Shown here in pieces: positions 36,829-48,583 of a stretch of 64,000 nucleotides of DNA (the stretch's first letter is position 1; the number at the start of each line of letters is the position of its first letter). The translations under genes and the position numbers were made by a program. Below the pieces are notes generated by a model. The model saw only the letters and a list, made by a program, of their open reading frames with translations. It had not been told where the DNA came from and did not search any database. Source of the stretch: Siphonodentalium dalli (Eukaryota; Mollusca; Scaphopoda; Gadilida; Siphonodentaliidae); assembly GCA_032622095.1 (NCBI GenBank), contig CP136061.1:215540373-215604372 (forward strand), read 5' to 3'.

Positions 36829-37257
36829 TTTCCTGTTAAACTGTCTTTCGACCTACATGAAAAAATGGTTGTTTTATTTTTAAACCACTTTTTTTTTTCA
36901 TAATTCGAACATACCTCCCATATTGTGGGGAAAAGAGTTGTTGTTATAGTAATATGGCATACATTGGTTATAAGGGATAATGATTTTTCCTTCAAATTGA
37001 TAGTTTGAAATGATATTTATTGAAAATTCACGAATTGGGCGCCTTCTTAATATATGTCCATCGCCTTCTGGAAATACTACTTTTTACCGAAATTCCTACA
37101 TCTAAAAATAACGAAGCCCCGCATATACGGAATAGTATCATCTCCCTGACTATGTCTAACTGAGTACTTATGCTTCTCATACATACATGTATATTCATCA
37201 ATATGTTCGTTACTACATTTTGAAACGTGCAACGCAATGCATATCGTCCACTGAGGC

Positions 37258-37446
37258 GGGGGGGGGGGGGGGGGGGGTCAGGAAAAAAATTACGGATACA
37301 AGGTGGAAATTTTGTGTTTTTCAGTTTTGGGGACCCACCACCCCGGGAGCGTAAGTTTTTTTCACCCAGGTCTGGGACACCCACCCGGGACCGTAAGTTT
37401 TTTCCACCCAGGTCTGGGACACCCACCCCCAAAATTGATAAAAATC
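37258..37446. repeat. Poly-G family piece, copy 2
   Basis: As 33467-33655, with a one-base longer G run (G20). Confidence 0.7.
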
Positions 37447-38672
37447 ATGTAAATTGTACTAAATAATGTGTTGTTGGCAGGGTAAGGGTCTCTCATTGTG
37501 TCTGCACCAGAACTGAGAGAACGCTGATCAAGTACACCCACAAAAAATAAACAAACAAAGCACATGGCTGAAAAATGTGCCAACAAAACCTTTAAAACAC
37601 AAATATTTATGGTTATAAAGGTAAAATACCCACTTTAACATGCAGGATAGTTGTGTCCCTTATTAGCAATAGGTTAATATGTGTGCATGTGTAAAGTAAA
37701 AACACCATCAATTTGATTGAATAAACACAGTTCCAATCCTCTCCCAGTGGCGGATCCAGTAAAATTTGAAGGGGGGGGGGGGCTATGTATTATTATATAT
37801 ATGATGCGTAGCATCATCCGAGCCGTGAAGCAGCGAGTGGGAAAGATCAGGAGAGGGGGTCTAACCCCCTTCTCGTAAGTGGGGGTCCAGGGAAATTTTT
37901 CGTATACTATACATTCAAAATGACGTGTTTTCCTGTGTTCTGGACCCAGTAATATATTGCTTTATATTAGGCCTATATATGGAACGGGTAACAATAACCT
38001 TCAGTACAATTACGATATACTATGAAAGGTTAGTGATGAAAGATCAAAGCTTCTTTGAACAGTGAACTTATCTTCTGAAAGTCTGTGCAAATGTGAATTA
38101 TCTGGGCGACATGGTGATTTTGGCGCGCCGGACATGCCCATGCACGGAATAAGCCACCGGAATCACCGGGTGCCTATGCTTTGGGCTGGTGCATGGGAGA
38201 ATATTTTGTAATTCAGAATGAATACTCGCAATCATGGCGTCTAGTCAGTACTAGTATAGAGGTGTTTCGGCTGGTAATACAATGCATCTATCCAACCTCT
38301 TAATTTAATCCCCCCATTAACCATGCTAATTTTTTCAGTTTTACTTCTAATAGTCATCAGCTTCATGATACACCAGCAAAATAAGTCATCAATACAAGCC
38401 AAACGGGTGGTCAGATCACACTCCAATCACGTACTCGTTTTATTAGTATAAACACAGTTTTCGCCAAAAATATCTGACACGGAACTGATTAACTAGTATT
38501 CCAATCCCCTATTCATCTACATTCTGGTTGCATCCATAATGTTAATTAAAATATTGTATGTAAATTATTATCTGTTGTGTAATTGTTTGGGTTATGAATA
38601 AATATATGTTCAATCAATCAGCTGACTAATGACGATAAGGACACATGGAAACCGATGCTTTGACGGACTCGT

Positions 38673-39606
38673 GTCAGTCTTTTTTTTATTAAGCAATGGA
38701 AGATGTGTATTTGTCGTGACCTGAAGATGTCTTGTTATCACACATTCGGTCCAATTAGGGTGCCACAACATGTGATGGAAGATATAACCAATTTTAAATG
38801 CCATGCATATATACCATTGAAAACGAACCAGCAATGTATTTCTATAATATAATTCGAAAATATACTATATTACATGTATACCATAGTAGTATGACGTATG
38901 TGCCTTTAGATAATCTCTTTACGATGATACTGCCGCCAGTGCGTTTTATAGTCCGGGCGTTGATCGGACTACATTGTATAACCTATAGAGTGCACTGTAG
39001 ACGACTCATGTTTATCATTCATTCGTTCTTTACATATAGATGAAAATGTCTAAATTTTGACTCCGCTTTCATAATTGCTATATTTGTTTTTGATATATCA
39101 CCTCGCAAAAAAAATCCTCGCTCTGGCGAAAATGGGGCGCCCCCCCCCCCCTTGGATCCGTTTGTCTCCATGTGGGAAATCACTGATGACCAATGAGGAG
39201 CTCCCCTTAAAATCATTCTAGGCGAGTGGCGGGTAGCTCTCATAAAAAGGCCGAAGGCCTGAGGGGGAAGTATGGGAGGGGGTCAGGAGGTCTCCCCCGG
39301 AAAATTTTGAATTGAATCTGGAGCCTTTTAATGATCCAATCAGCGAACAACACGTTATTATGTGACTTAAGTCACTGTAGTCATTTATCGACATCGACCA
39401 TGTACTTCGACCACGTGGTCACTTTACTTTATTTATCGTTTATTCAATATCTTGACTGATATAATTAATATAAACAAATGAGGCCATTGGTTTTTCGGCT
39501 TTTTGACAGTAAATCAATCTAATTAATGGGTCATACATTTTGAATTAATTCCTCGATCTATTTTAGTAAATAGCGCATATAATAAAAAGAAAACATTCGT
39601 GTTTTT
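38673..39606. other. No gene seen
   Basis: Spacer with a C10-12 run and 'ggatccg' near 39140-39160 and a 'ggccgaaggcc' palindrome near 39248, followed by a G-rich dispersed repeat fragment. The 81-codon frame at 38798 has no recognisable content. Confidence 0.4.
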
Positions 39607-39734
39607 AGTGAATATCGGAATTACCGATCACAGTGAGATACTGGAATCATCACTCGGGGTCATGGCCTAAAGGCCACTCGTGATGATTCCAGTATCTCAC
39701 TGTGACCACTCATGAGATACTTCCGGTATTCACT
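39607..39734. repeat. 128 bp palindrome
   Basis: The arms agtgaatatcggaa and its approximate inverse at the right border enclose 'cacagtgagatactggaatc' and its exact inverse. The loop has ggcctaaaggcc. It is a foldback MITE or inverted duplication. Confidence 0.8.
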
Positions 39735-40814
39735 CAAAAAACGCAGGTAACCTCTGTATAATAAGTTTAAAAGGCCATGATAAACTATGAGAAAAGATGA
39801 GAATTTTTTTTTTTCATTGCAATTTTTTTCATCGACCAAAACCGGACCCACCCCATGGTTTCAACTGTTAAAGGGAGAAATTGTGGACAAAAAAATAAAA
39901 TATAGAGCCCCCCCCCCTCACTTGTATAGGGCTATATCATGCACTACTATATGAATCTGATTGTTTCAATTCATTTTGAAGCTGTAATTTGTCTTAGAAA
40001 TGATTTTGGAAAAAAATTGCATGACATCAGAAAAATCTGCATTTCGGGCTCGGAGACACCCACCCACCCGGTCCTTGTATCCTGTATTTTTTCCCCGACC
40101 CTCCCCCCCCCCCCCGAATCCCCCCCCCCCCCCCCGACTGAGGTGGCAATATACGATTTCATGAATTTGTAGCAGTTGTGAAAAATAGTATTTTAAGCAT
40201 ATATAAGGGCTATATAACTGTCAGTGTGGCCTATATATATGTTATTCACGGGAGTAATGGTTTGATTGTTAAATAATTTTATAAAGGTACCATAGTATAC
40301 AAAATGGGATGATGTTTTAATACGAAGTATGTTTTTGGATCGCCCTTGAAATAAGTCATCTGCACTTCCAAGATAAATTTTCAAAATTGATAGGATAACA
40401 TTTTTTAATTTTTTAATTTATCTTACATATATTTAGGTTCTATCAGATCATAAGGTGATTATATACTGACATTCGCTCTGTCATGGTTAGCTATGGGGCC
40501 GAAGACGGCCAATTTCGGCCAAAAAATTGTTAAAATTAAGATTCTGCAGTATCAGTCTAGGGGAGATAATTCAACTTGTGGTGTGACAAATCCTGTTAAA
40601 ATACAGACATATAATGCTCTGACCATTTCTCTATTTTGTAACCAAGCATTCATGTGCTGTTTATCAATGACCATGGCGCAGCAGATAAGAAGGCTGTAGT
40701 GGCTATGGTTATAACTTGATTTTAGAGTTATCCTTCTTTGTTCGCATCTTCGTCCGTTTCACCACGTGACTCTGCACAAGTTCTGGTCCACATACAATAG
40801 AAATTGCAAACTTC
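39735..40814. other. No gene; poly-C repeat pieces
   Basis: Contains a C10 run at ~39908 and two runs (C14 and C16) at 40098-40135. The latter are preceded by 'acccacccacccggtcc' and 'gtatcctgtattttttcccc', the inverse of the poly-G family subterminal sequence. This marks another copy of that family, with unclear borders. Confidence 0.45.
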
Positions 40815-40940
40815 AAAAATCGATATCGAATCACCCTGAGCTTTGATGGGTGGGTTCCTCGACTCGAATCAAATATTTTTTACCCCCGAAGCCAAAGAAA
40901 TAGTAATTTAGGAGAGTCTGATCGGATTAAGTACCTTTAA
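40815..40940. repeat. Solo right arm of the TTAA/'ctttgatgggtgg' family
   Basis: Carries gctttgatgggtgggttcc, gactcgaatcaaatattt and 'acccccgaagcc', ending gtacctttaa. It matches the right half of 59401-59888, without a left half. Confidence 0.7.
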
Positions 40941-41342
40941 TTCATAGAATATGACAGGATATTGAGAATAGAAAATATATACACAAGCTCGTAGAATGAG
41001 AATGGACATACAGCCCAGCTGTGGAAGACCGTCCATGAAGAACACTGCAATTCTTCTTCAATAAAGGCTAAGTTGCGATGAAACACAATGTTCTCTGTTG
41101 CCAGTATGTTTGGCTTTTTGCAATCCTTTGACATTGAATGTTATATACTTCTCTCATCGTTCGACATATGCGACTGGCTTTTCCCAGACCACAATTCTGA
41201 AAAATAACGTGGTGAATTCATAAGATGGCGCCCCATTCGAGAGATATTTTCAACTACGTAATGTTTTGAAGACAAAAAAACAGATTTTATTAGGCAGGTG
41301 GATACAGAGTTTGACAGGAAATATTTCCAAATACCACTGTGA
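40941..41342. other. No gene seen
   Basis: A 65-codon minus frame (ATENIVFHRNLAFIEEEL) is present; I recognise no family. No bounded element. Confidence 0.35.
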
Positions 41343-41735
41343 ATTATCTAGACTATGAACCCAACTAGGGTATAATGCGCTCAATCTACCATCTGAAATC
41401 ATGACTGCGTGAAAATGAATAAAACATTTTTCATTTTTTTTTTTTTTTTTTTTTTTTGACAGCCTTTTTCAGAACTATTTTTAGGAAAAATAACCACTAC
41501 ACAATGACTGAAAATATGAACCAGTATTGTGTGTTTATGTCTGCGAGATAATTGAAAACGTTGAATAATATTTATGTTGTTTTATGTTGTTTTTTATCAT
41601 TCACGCGATAAAAATGTGTTCTGCAAATGGCTGCCAAAAACTATAATATAGATTGAAAAATGTTTTATTTAATTTCTCGCAGACTCATGACTTAGACTGA
41701 GCGCATATCCTAGTTGGGTTCAAAGTCTAGATAAT
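41343..41735. mobile_element. 393 bp foldback element, uninterrupted relative of the duplicated unit
   Basis: The ends attatctagactatgaac and the inverse gtctagataat include 'ccaactagg' and its inverse. This element and the 235 bp after it (to ~41970, ending 'cgattgggggcgcc') align by eye with 31790-32130 plus 33038-33255. They show the site before the 898 bp element inserted (atatttcttgttaaactc against atatttcc followed by the element, then tttcctgttaaac). Confidence 0.7.
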
Positions 41736-42139
41736 ACAGTGTGTTTTTATATTTCTTGTTAAACTCTCTATCGACCTACCTCAAAAAATTCTGGGGTATT
41801 TTTTTAATTTGAACATATCTCTCATATTGTGAGTGTGAACAGGTGTTGTTATGGTATATATACTGTAGCATACATAACATTGGTTATAGAGGATAATGAT
41901 TTTCTCCTTCAAATTGATAGTTTGAATTTGACATTATTTGAAAACTCACGATTGGGGGCGCCTCCTTAAAGGTGGGTTATCTCTTTAAATAACACATTTT
42001 AGAACAGACCATTCGGGTGATAACACATAACGTTAGGGATCATTATTGTGTTCCCATAGCTATGCCCCGAACGTCAAATGTCCCAGATTGATTGTTTGTA
42101 TTGTTTTATTTCACAGTTATAAGCGACAATGAGTCTAAT

Positions 42140-42420
42140 ATACCATTTTACAGATAGCGAGAATGGTGCATTTTTTTGGGCCAGAAAGTATCCAAACAAA
42201 GCCACGTGCTTTACGGCCGCATGCATTTACTATGGGGGGTTTAGGTGGGTCTATAAAACTAATTATAACTTTGGTATCTGTCATATTTTACGCGAGAATT
42301 TTTAAACATATAGCAGGGACATGTACTCCTTCTAGAATGTTCAAAAACATTTCCTGTTGCTTGTCGTATTTTAATTGATTTTATGCGATGAAATAATGCG
42401 AAAATTCAGAAAATTGCACT
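42140..42420. repeat. Relative of 14.5-16.1 kb without the TA insertion
   Basis: Shares 'caaagccacgtg', 'catgcatttactat', 'agcagggacat' and 'attgattttatgc' in order with the sequences flanking 14592-15694, but lacks that element. It therefore serves as a paralogous empty site. Confidence 0.65.
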
Positions 42421-43102
42421 AATTTCTCAATATTTTGCGGTTTTAGTAAACGCCTGATAAAAGTCGTTCTATTGGGAATTTGTTCACGAAATTTTCAGAG
42501 AATATAGAGTAAACACAGTACTATCGGAATATCGTAAAGTAGTTCCATGCATTTGGGATTAATTAACCCTCAGACTGCCGAAGCTGCCGTCAATAAATTC
42601 GTGTTCGACGAAAATTAAACTTGTCTGTTTAAAGGTCCCATTTTCGTGTCGAATGGTGATAGAATCTCCATTTGTCATGTTCATGGATAAATTACATCAC
42701 ACTTAATCGGCTTATGTCCGCGGCCATAAACCTGTGTTTTTATAACAATTTATTTGAGACAAACTGTTGCGCGCATACGTTTATTTGTGACAAAATTACA
42801 CAATGTAAAATTTCTGGTCTCTCTTAGCAGTAACCAATATTGTTCGTTAGCTAAAAAAAACTACACGTTTTTAGACCAAAAAATATTCGAAATATAATCA
42901 ATATTAATCGATAGAAGCATTTCCGGACAGGGGTCTTCGATTCATATCTAATATTTTATACCCCGCTAACTATATAACACATGTTTACAACGAGGTAGAC
43001 CACCTTTAAACAGTTCTGCATGGGTTAACACTTTGACAGCCAAATACTCGTTAATGAGTAATAACTTGAGTCGCTGGTATTCATTCTATATATCGAACTT
43101 AG
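42421..43102. other. No gene seen
   Basis: AT-rich spacer, no repeat borders or coding signal found. Confidence 0.4.
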
Positions 43103-43455
43103 TTAACCCTTTACCCAACAAAGCGGCCAAAAACGCCCAAATAAAGCTTCAACAGCCTAAAATATCTTCGGTCTGTCTCAATAACACTATACAAATATGG
43201 ATATCATTGGAACCGTTTCATTGACCACATTGTGATGGCTACAGTTATGCCCTGTGCCAATGCATTCTCTTATATATGCGAGTCGACCATAGGTCGCCTC
43301 GCATATATAAGAGAATGCATTGGCCTAAACAAAAAAATTCTTACATTTTTTGACAATTTTATCATTTTTAATATGTGTTAAAGGCGACCTATGGTCGACT
43401 CGCATATATAAGGGAATGCATTGGCACAGGGCCGTTCTGTTGGGTAAAGGGTTAA
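43103..43455. mobile_element. TTAA-flanked MITE, 353 bp
   Basis: The ends are TTAACCCTTTACCCAACA and the inverse TGTTGGGTAAAGGGTTAA, bounded by TTAA, as in piggyBac-type elements. Inside, 'aatgcattctcttatatatg' and its inverse form a tight hairpin around gtcgaccataggtcg, and a third arm copy lies at 43382-43430. No coding capacity. Confidence 0.85.
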
Positions 43456-43525
43456 TAAGTCGAACATGCAGCCTTGGAATTGAGATATAGAGGATACCTC
43501 AGTATATATGGATGTTTAGTGAATA

Positions 43526-43604
43526 CCATAATTATTTCATGAGTTACTAGCAGTGGAAATATCAATTGATATCTCCACTGATATTCACGAATGAAATATT
43601 ATGG
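43526..43604. repeat. 79 bp imperfect palindrome
   Basis: The outer arms ccataattatttcat and atgaaatattatgg enclose the inner arms cagtggaaatatca and tgatatctccactg. Confidence 0.7.
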
Positions 43605-44086
43605 GATTTACGCAAAACACCATAGGTGTTCTATTTATTATTTGCCTTAACCATGTCGATAATTATTGTTAATGTATTAATATTCCTTAATTAATGCCAA
43701 ATAATTGCTCACAAAAAAGCGTACACAACATTTCAGTTGAAAATTGATTGTTGTTGTTCGCCAGTTGATAGCGAACGAACATCTTCCAAATGGCGAGAAA
43801 TTAGTCGTCCGCCAAAGAAAATATTTCCCACAAATGATCACTAAAAGCGACAAATAATTGTGGACGGATACCAAATTAATATCCCAAATAACAATAAGAT
43901 GACATTCTGATCACGAAGTAATAACATTATTTCAGTTTGAACAAGTCTGTTTTATAATTTTTCGTTTCGGTCAAGACTACCATTTTATTTTTATACGTAA
44001 AAGAAAAAATTTATAAACACGCATTGATATTCGTTCACTATTATTCGGTGATTTTACCGGAAGTAAGCAGCAGTGATGATATCATT
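43605..44086. other. No gene seen
   Basis: AT-rich spacer; nothing recognisable. Confidence 0.4.
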
Positions 44087-45240
44087 TAGTGATGCGGATC
44101 GGACCGCTTTGGACCGGTCCGGTCCGCGGTCCAGGGGTGGACCGCGGTCCGGTCCGGACCGGGTGTCACTGGACCGGACCGGACCGGACCGCTTTTTGCT
44201 GCCGATCCGGTACTCTCCGGTCCGGCCGGTCCACTATTTTACTTCAGTTATAATAAACTATCGCGAATATTATTGCGTATTTGCCGTCATATCAATTAGC
44301 AACGATGTATTGACACATTCAAGTGGTTAATATCTATTAAACGTTTGATGCCACGAAAACAATGCATAGATGTACTTTGTACATGTCACTTTCCTTAAAA
44401 TGTATTAGTGTAACACTGGCCAACACTATGTAGCACCCTATCAATGCGACAAACATGCAACTGAATGCGTATGGAACTATTTGTCATAAACAGTGTAACA
44501 TGGCATCAACTAATCAATTTGGATGGATATCGAATCGAGTATTCTATTGTTTTTCACAGTTATAATTATCGAAGAAACATGGAAACCATATTACATAGTA
44601 CATACACAAGACAGTCACATTAATCCAATAGTAGTTGTACTTAGGTATATAACTGTAATTGTCAGGACTATACAATCAGCCATCACAATCTCCAAGACTC
44701 CCAATATTAATGTAGTAGTCATATTAGTACATATTTGTATAATTGTCATCAGTATAGTTATTTCGTTTAAATTTCAATTTAATGAAAATAAGTATGATAC
44801 GAATCATGCATACGATCAGTTGAGTGCCATGTTAGATTGGGTATAACACATTCTGTCCCTAGCTATATATCTGTCCAATACATTTAATTAGTGCATGTTC
44901 GCATTACTAGAAATACTATTATCGTGCATCGTTCCCAGTATATCCCACCAGAGACAGACAATGATGCATACAATCGGCAAACAATGTAAGTTTTAACATA
45001 TATGAACTCATTGTAATACACTGAACTCAGTAACCTTATAGTTTGTACTATACAGAGTAAAAACTTTGAGAAAACAGAGAATTCATTAACATATAGCCTA
45101 TCATAAGTGGACCGGACCGTTTTGGACCGGTCCAGGCATGTGTACCGGATCGGAATGGCCTGGACCGGACCGGACCGGACCGGACCGCCTTGGCAGTGGA
45201 CCGGACCACCCAAGGTGGTCCGGTCCGGTCCGCATCACTA
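44087..45240. mobile_element. hAT element, 1154 bp, with 8 bp target duplication
   Basis: The inverted ends TAGTGATGCGGATCGGACCG and the inverse ending CCGCATCACTA lie inside a perfect duplication atatcatt (44079-44086 and 45241-45248). Both terminal ~140 bp are packed with 'ggaccggacc' words in both orientations, giving a strikingly GC-rich, foldable end in an AT-rich context. The only longer frame inside (107 codons at 44523) is hydrophobic and unlike a transposase. It is non-autonomous. Confidence 0.9.
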
Positions 45241-45248
45241 ATATCATT

Positions 45249-45578
45249 TTTGAATAACGAAATGATATATTTACTGTCATTCTAGACACTAAATACGATA
45301 TTTACGTTGCGGCTATTTCCCACTGTTTAATGGGGAAAGCATATAATAAATACATAATACCTGCAGTGTTTGTTTGAATACCGACATATTTCATGAGTGT
45401 CTCAAAGAGATATAGAATTTTCAGAAGCGGCTGCAAGCCGCAAGTGGAAATTCGATATTTCTGTCCAGACACGAATAAGATGTTTCAAGTATTCGAACAA
45501 AAAACTGTAGGTATTCTTGGGTATTCTTTTTATTATATGCGCCTTATTAATGCTCAAAGTTGCTAAATTAACTCTTAC
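45249..45578. other. No gene seen
   Basis: Spacer with a small inverted 'gcggctgcaagccgc' near 45429. Confidence 0.4.
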
Positions 45579-45854
45579 TTAAAGGGGACTTACACTAAAT
45601 CCGGACATTTATGGGACCATCTCCTTGTATACTCTATGAACGATACAAACTACATGGTTGTTATAATGAAAATGAGTCATGAACTCATTTCATTGTAATT
45701 ACCATGTTGTTTGCATCGTTCGTAGAGCACATGAGTGTATTTTTTGCACTAAACCATGGATCAAATTCATTTATTTGTTGCATATATTATGTTGAATATA
45801 AAAGGAGATGGTCCCATCATAAAAGGCTGGGTTTAGCGTACAGTAACACTTTAA
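45579..45854. mobile_element. TTAA-bounded foldback MITE, ~276 bp
   Basis: Starts TTAAAGGGGACTTACACTAA and ends with 'gtaacactTTAA'. The inner arms gggaccatctcctt and aaggagatggtccc are exact inverses, and a second inner hairpin lies around 45638-45722 (gaacgatacaaac against the inverse with one change). It is non-coding. Confidence 0.7.
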
Positions 45855-46579
45855 TTAAAGTATTAACTCTACTTAATTAAAGAGCTCGTGTCAGTGATTA
45901 CAAACAGAAGAGAGTCCTATATGTACTGGGAGTATTGATTCGCGCTCGTGTATATGAACCGCGACAAGCTACAGTGAAATAATGAAAGCTATACAGTAAA
46001 ATAACGAACTCGTATTTCACTGTGTAAAAGATACATACGACTATCCACGTTTCGGTAATTTTCCGCTATTGTATAGGTAATCATATAACAAATATACACA
46101 CACACGAACTATGCCTAATACATGCATGTTAAACTTATAATAGGTATATTCAAATAGAGCAACCTTACAAATGAATCCAGTTTACGTCTCGGACTTGAAC
46201 ATTTCGATCTGCCTCAAATGGATGCAGTCTGAAATTTCAAGCTGGAACCCCCGCCCAACGGATACCTATAGCCATGCCCCTGCAGCAAGCAGCTTCCTAT
46301 AATCGTTGATATTTCACCGCACCCAGAAATGTCCGCTTTTGATTGGTCGAGAGCTATATTGGTACACTGTTGTGCTAAATTTGTCACACGACTATATACT
46401 CCAACAGTTCATGTTGGTGGGACACATGTTATGCATGATGCAAGGTCGAATTGTTCGGTGAAATATATATAATAAATAGAGCATGTTTTGTCGCAGTCTG
46501 GAGTAAACTACATACCCACATATAAAATAGTATCCTATGAATTTGTGTGTATGTTTACAAAGACTAGTCTACGCAAGTG
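45855..46579. other. No gene seen
   Basis: Spacer. 'aaatagagcatg' near 46476 repeats the start of the palindrome at 46662. Confidence 0.4.
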
Positions 46580-46650
46580 TAGTGACCAGTTGGGTGGGTA
46601 TAGTTCACTCCACTTCTCGTCGTTAACTATACCCATCACACCGGTCACTA
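46580..46650. repeat. 71 bp palindrome
   Basis: The arms tagtgaccagttgggtgggt and the approximate inverse acccatcacaccggtcacta surround 'tagttcac...cgttaacta'. Confidence 0.7.
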
Positions 46651-46661
46651 TTTAATAAATA

Positions 46662-46790
46662 GAGCATGGCTTGGAGTGAAATACGCCGATATAGTGCATA
46701 GTGAGGTTGTGTAGTTCACGACGCGAAGCGGAGTGAACTACACAACCGCACTATGCACTATATCGGCGTATTTCACGACAAGTCATGCTC
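46662..46790. repeat. 129 bp near-perfect palindrome
   Basis: The arms gagcatg...catgctc contain 'aaatacgccgatatagtgca' and its exact inverse. The loop is gacgcgaagcg. It is long enough to extrude as a cruciform. Confidence 0.85.
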
Positions 46791-47368
46791 TAATTATTAT
46801 ATTGTATCGAACAAATGCAGAAATTAAAGGCAAACCAGTGGGCAAACACCATTTTTTTTAAAAGAAACAAAAATTATATGTAAAAAAAAAAAAAAAAAAT
46901 TTAAATTCCTCTTTGTTCAGGTTTGTTTGTTTGTTTGTTTTTAATTAATTCTTTGTAATGTAATTCTTCGCCTTACTGAAGCTTTAATTTGGATCAGCGG
47001 CGAAATAACAAGTAGTTTCAGAACAAAGTTTGATGTAGTATTCGTTACTATTTTTAGTAGTCAAAACTACATATGCATAGTGCACGATGGGAGAGACTTG
47101 AAGGCGTAGTATACAACTACGACTAATAGAGTCGAGTAGCCAACCAATCGGAAAGCTTGATTTCAATAACAAAGTCACGTGAGATACAATATACATGTAT
47201 ATATGCATGCGTGTATGCATATAGTGAACTCCATACTATGCTATATAATTTATTATTTATTAAATATGCCCTTTCCGGACGATGGATTATTAACTGGCGC
47301 GGAGAGACAAACGTACAAGCAACATCCCTCTGCATGTTTTTACATTGGATATATAGAGTTACACTCAC
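46791..47368. other. No gene seen; probable intron
   Basis: Holds an A17-18 run near 46881 and a (GTTT)n patch near 46921. It lies downstream of the transporter exon on the minus strand and should be intron before the gene's last exon, which I could not find. Confidence 0.35.
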
Positions 47369-47525
47369 AAAAATAAGCAGGCCAGGAGGACTTCCATTCC
47401 TCCAACACACAGGAAAACTGTTCCTGAAAACTGGTCCAATGTGTGTTGATATATGAGGTTGAGGAAGAGACCACTGATGATGAACGCCACAGTGTCACAG
47501 GCACCAAGTCCACCGAACATAGTAC
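47369..47525 (-). CDS. MFS transporter exon (SLC46-like), last two helices
   Basis: Minus-strand exon between acceptor cgttgtag| and donor |gtgagtgtaac. The 157 nt complete a Gly codon begun in the previous exon and read TMFGGLGACDTVAFIISGLF, LNLIYQHTLDQF, then SGTVFLCVGGMEVLLACLF, leaving in phase 2. Two hydrophobic stretches fit the final membrane helices of a 12-helix major facilitator. Together with 'KITSPEDQG' in the preceding exon, the sequence resembles the SLC46 group (proton-coupled folate/heme transporter relatives), where an 'EQG..FA' motif precedes such helices. It would sit in a membrane and move a small solute. The substrate cannot be inferred. This is the best evidence for a host gene in the window. 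Confidence 0.7.
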
Positions 47526-47905
47526 CTACAACGATTGTTTCACTAGAGTGTCATAACTACTGTGTAAATAATTATGGATGTTTTATCGTGGTACACCAAT
47601 CGAAATCATATAATGTAAAATAAACTAAACTAAATAATAATAAATAATTTAACAATGAAGTATATAGGGTTGGTGTATGGCTATGTATACATGTCACGAA
47701 GTCGGAAAAGCCCATCATATGTGATGTGACATATGTTCAAATTTCACTCTTTCTTTAGTGATTGGATTTTCCCAGTCAGTTATAAAAGTGTACATTGAAA
47801 TGGTCCATTGTTCATCTGGATGGGGTTTTCAGGAAAAAATAAGTAGACGATGGGTACTACATGTACAGTAGGAGCCCTATTTATATATTGCATTTTATAT
47901 TGGCG

Positions 47906-47966
47906 GGAAATGTTCAGATAATAAGTTCAACTAACGATTGTCGTCTGTTATTATCTGAACATTTCC
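47906..47966. repeat. 61 bp hairpin in the transporter intron
   Basis: The arms ggaaatgttcagataata and tattatctgaacatttcc are exact inverses around a ~25 bp loop. Confidence 0.85.
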
Positions 47967-48058
47967 TTAGGGACAACTACTCATAAATGCGTTTATAGTA
48001 TAGAAAGGGTTAAGCATGATGTCTACTATACCATCAGCCCTTTTTATAGTATCGAACC

Positions 48059-48310
48059 AAGCCTTGAAATAGTGTGTCTGTCATTTGCAGAATGAGGTCC
48101 CCAGAGGGTGAATTTAGTGATGCTACCCCGCCTAGCGGGCTAGCATCACCAAATTAACCCTCTGGGAACCTCATTCTGCTGAAGTGTAAGCAGAATGAGG
48201 TCCCCAGAGGGTGAATTTGGTGATGCTAGCCCGCTATGCGGGGTAGCATCACTAAATTCACCCTCTGGGGACCTCATTCTGCAAATGACAGACACACTAT
48301 TTCAAGGCTT
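48059..48310. repeat. Nested double palindrome in the transporter intron
   Basis: The outer arms aagccttgaaatagtgtgtc and the exact inverse enclose two consecutive hairpins (48087-48179 and 48190-48282). Each is built on gcagaatgaggtccccagag and its inverse. The two inner hairpins are near-copies with inverted loop sequence, so the whole 252 bp can also fold as one long stem. Related to 200-325. Confidence 0.9.
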
Positions 48311-48499
48311 GTATCGAACGAACAGAATAATAACATGGTCCTGTACATATATAATAATGTAATCTTGAAGGCGTCAGCATTTCTGACTTTGGTTTTCTTG
48401 TATAAGAATGGCCTGGTGTTCGCATATATGCTGTATGTCTTCCTGTGATGTGTGTTTTATTTCCTTCTGCGTATTTATGAGATGACAATAATGCATTAC

Positions 48500-48583
48500 C
48501 TTGGTCTTCAGGTGAAGTTATCTTGGATAAGATGCCACGTACAGCGGAAAATGGAAGCGTTGCAGCAACCCCGACGACTGGCA
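48500..48583 (-). CDS. MFS transporter exon (SLC46-like), penultimate seen exon
   Basis: Minus-strand exon of 84 nt between acceptor ctttatttcag| and donor |gtaatgc. It reads PVVGVAATLPFSAVRGILSK, then ITSPEDQ and one base of a Gly codon finished by the next exon. The '(R)G.LSK....EDQG' pattern is the cytoplasmic loop typical of SLC46-type transporters. It enters in phase 1, so an upstream exon ending with one codon base is required. None was found up to 49.3 kb, implying an upstream intron that contains at least the element at 48743-49241. Confidence 0.7.

Larger units (their letters stand above)
34876..38672. repeat. Tandem duplication, copy 2 (3.80 kb)
   Basis: Directly abuts copy 1 in the same orientation, beginning acattagcgcaaatatt and ending gctttgacggactcg before the unique tgtcagtc. 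It carries the same nested elements at an offset of 3781-3797 bp. The high identity means either a very recent duplication or two haplotypes placed in tandem during assembly. Confidence 0.95.

Noticed and set aside
44523-44846. 107-codon hydrophobic frame as a membrane protein
   Set aside because: It lies inside a non-autonomous hAT element, is AT-biased (Ile/Val from ATA/GTA) and has no family features.
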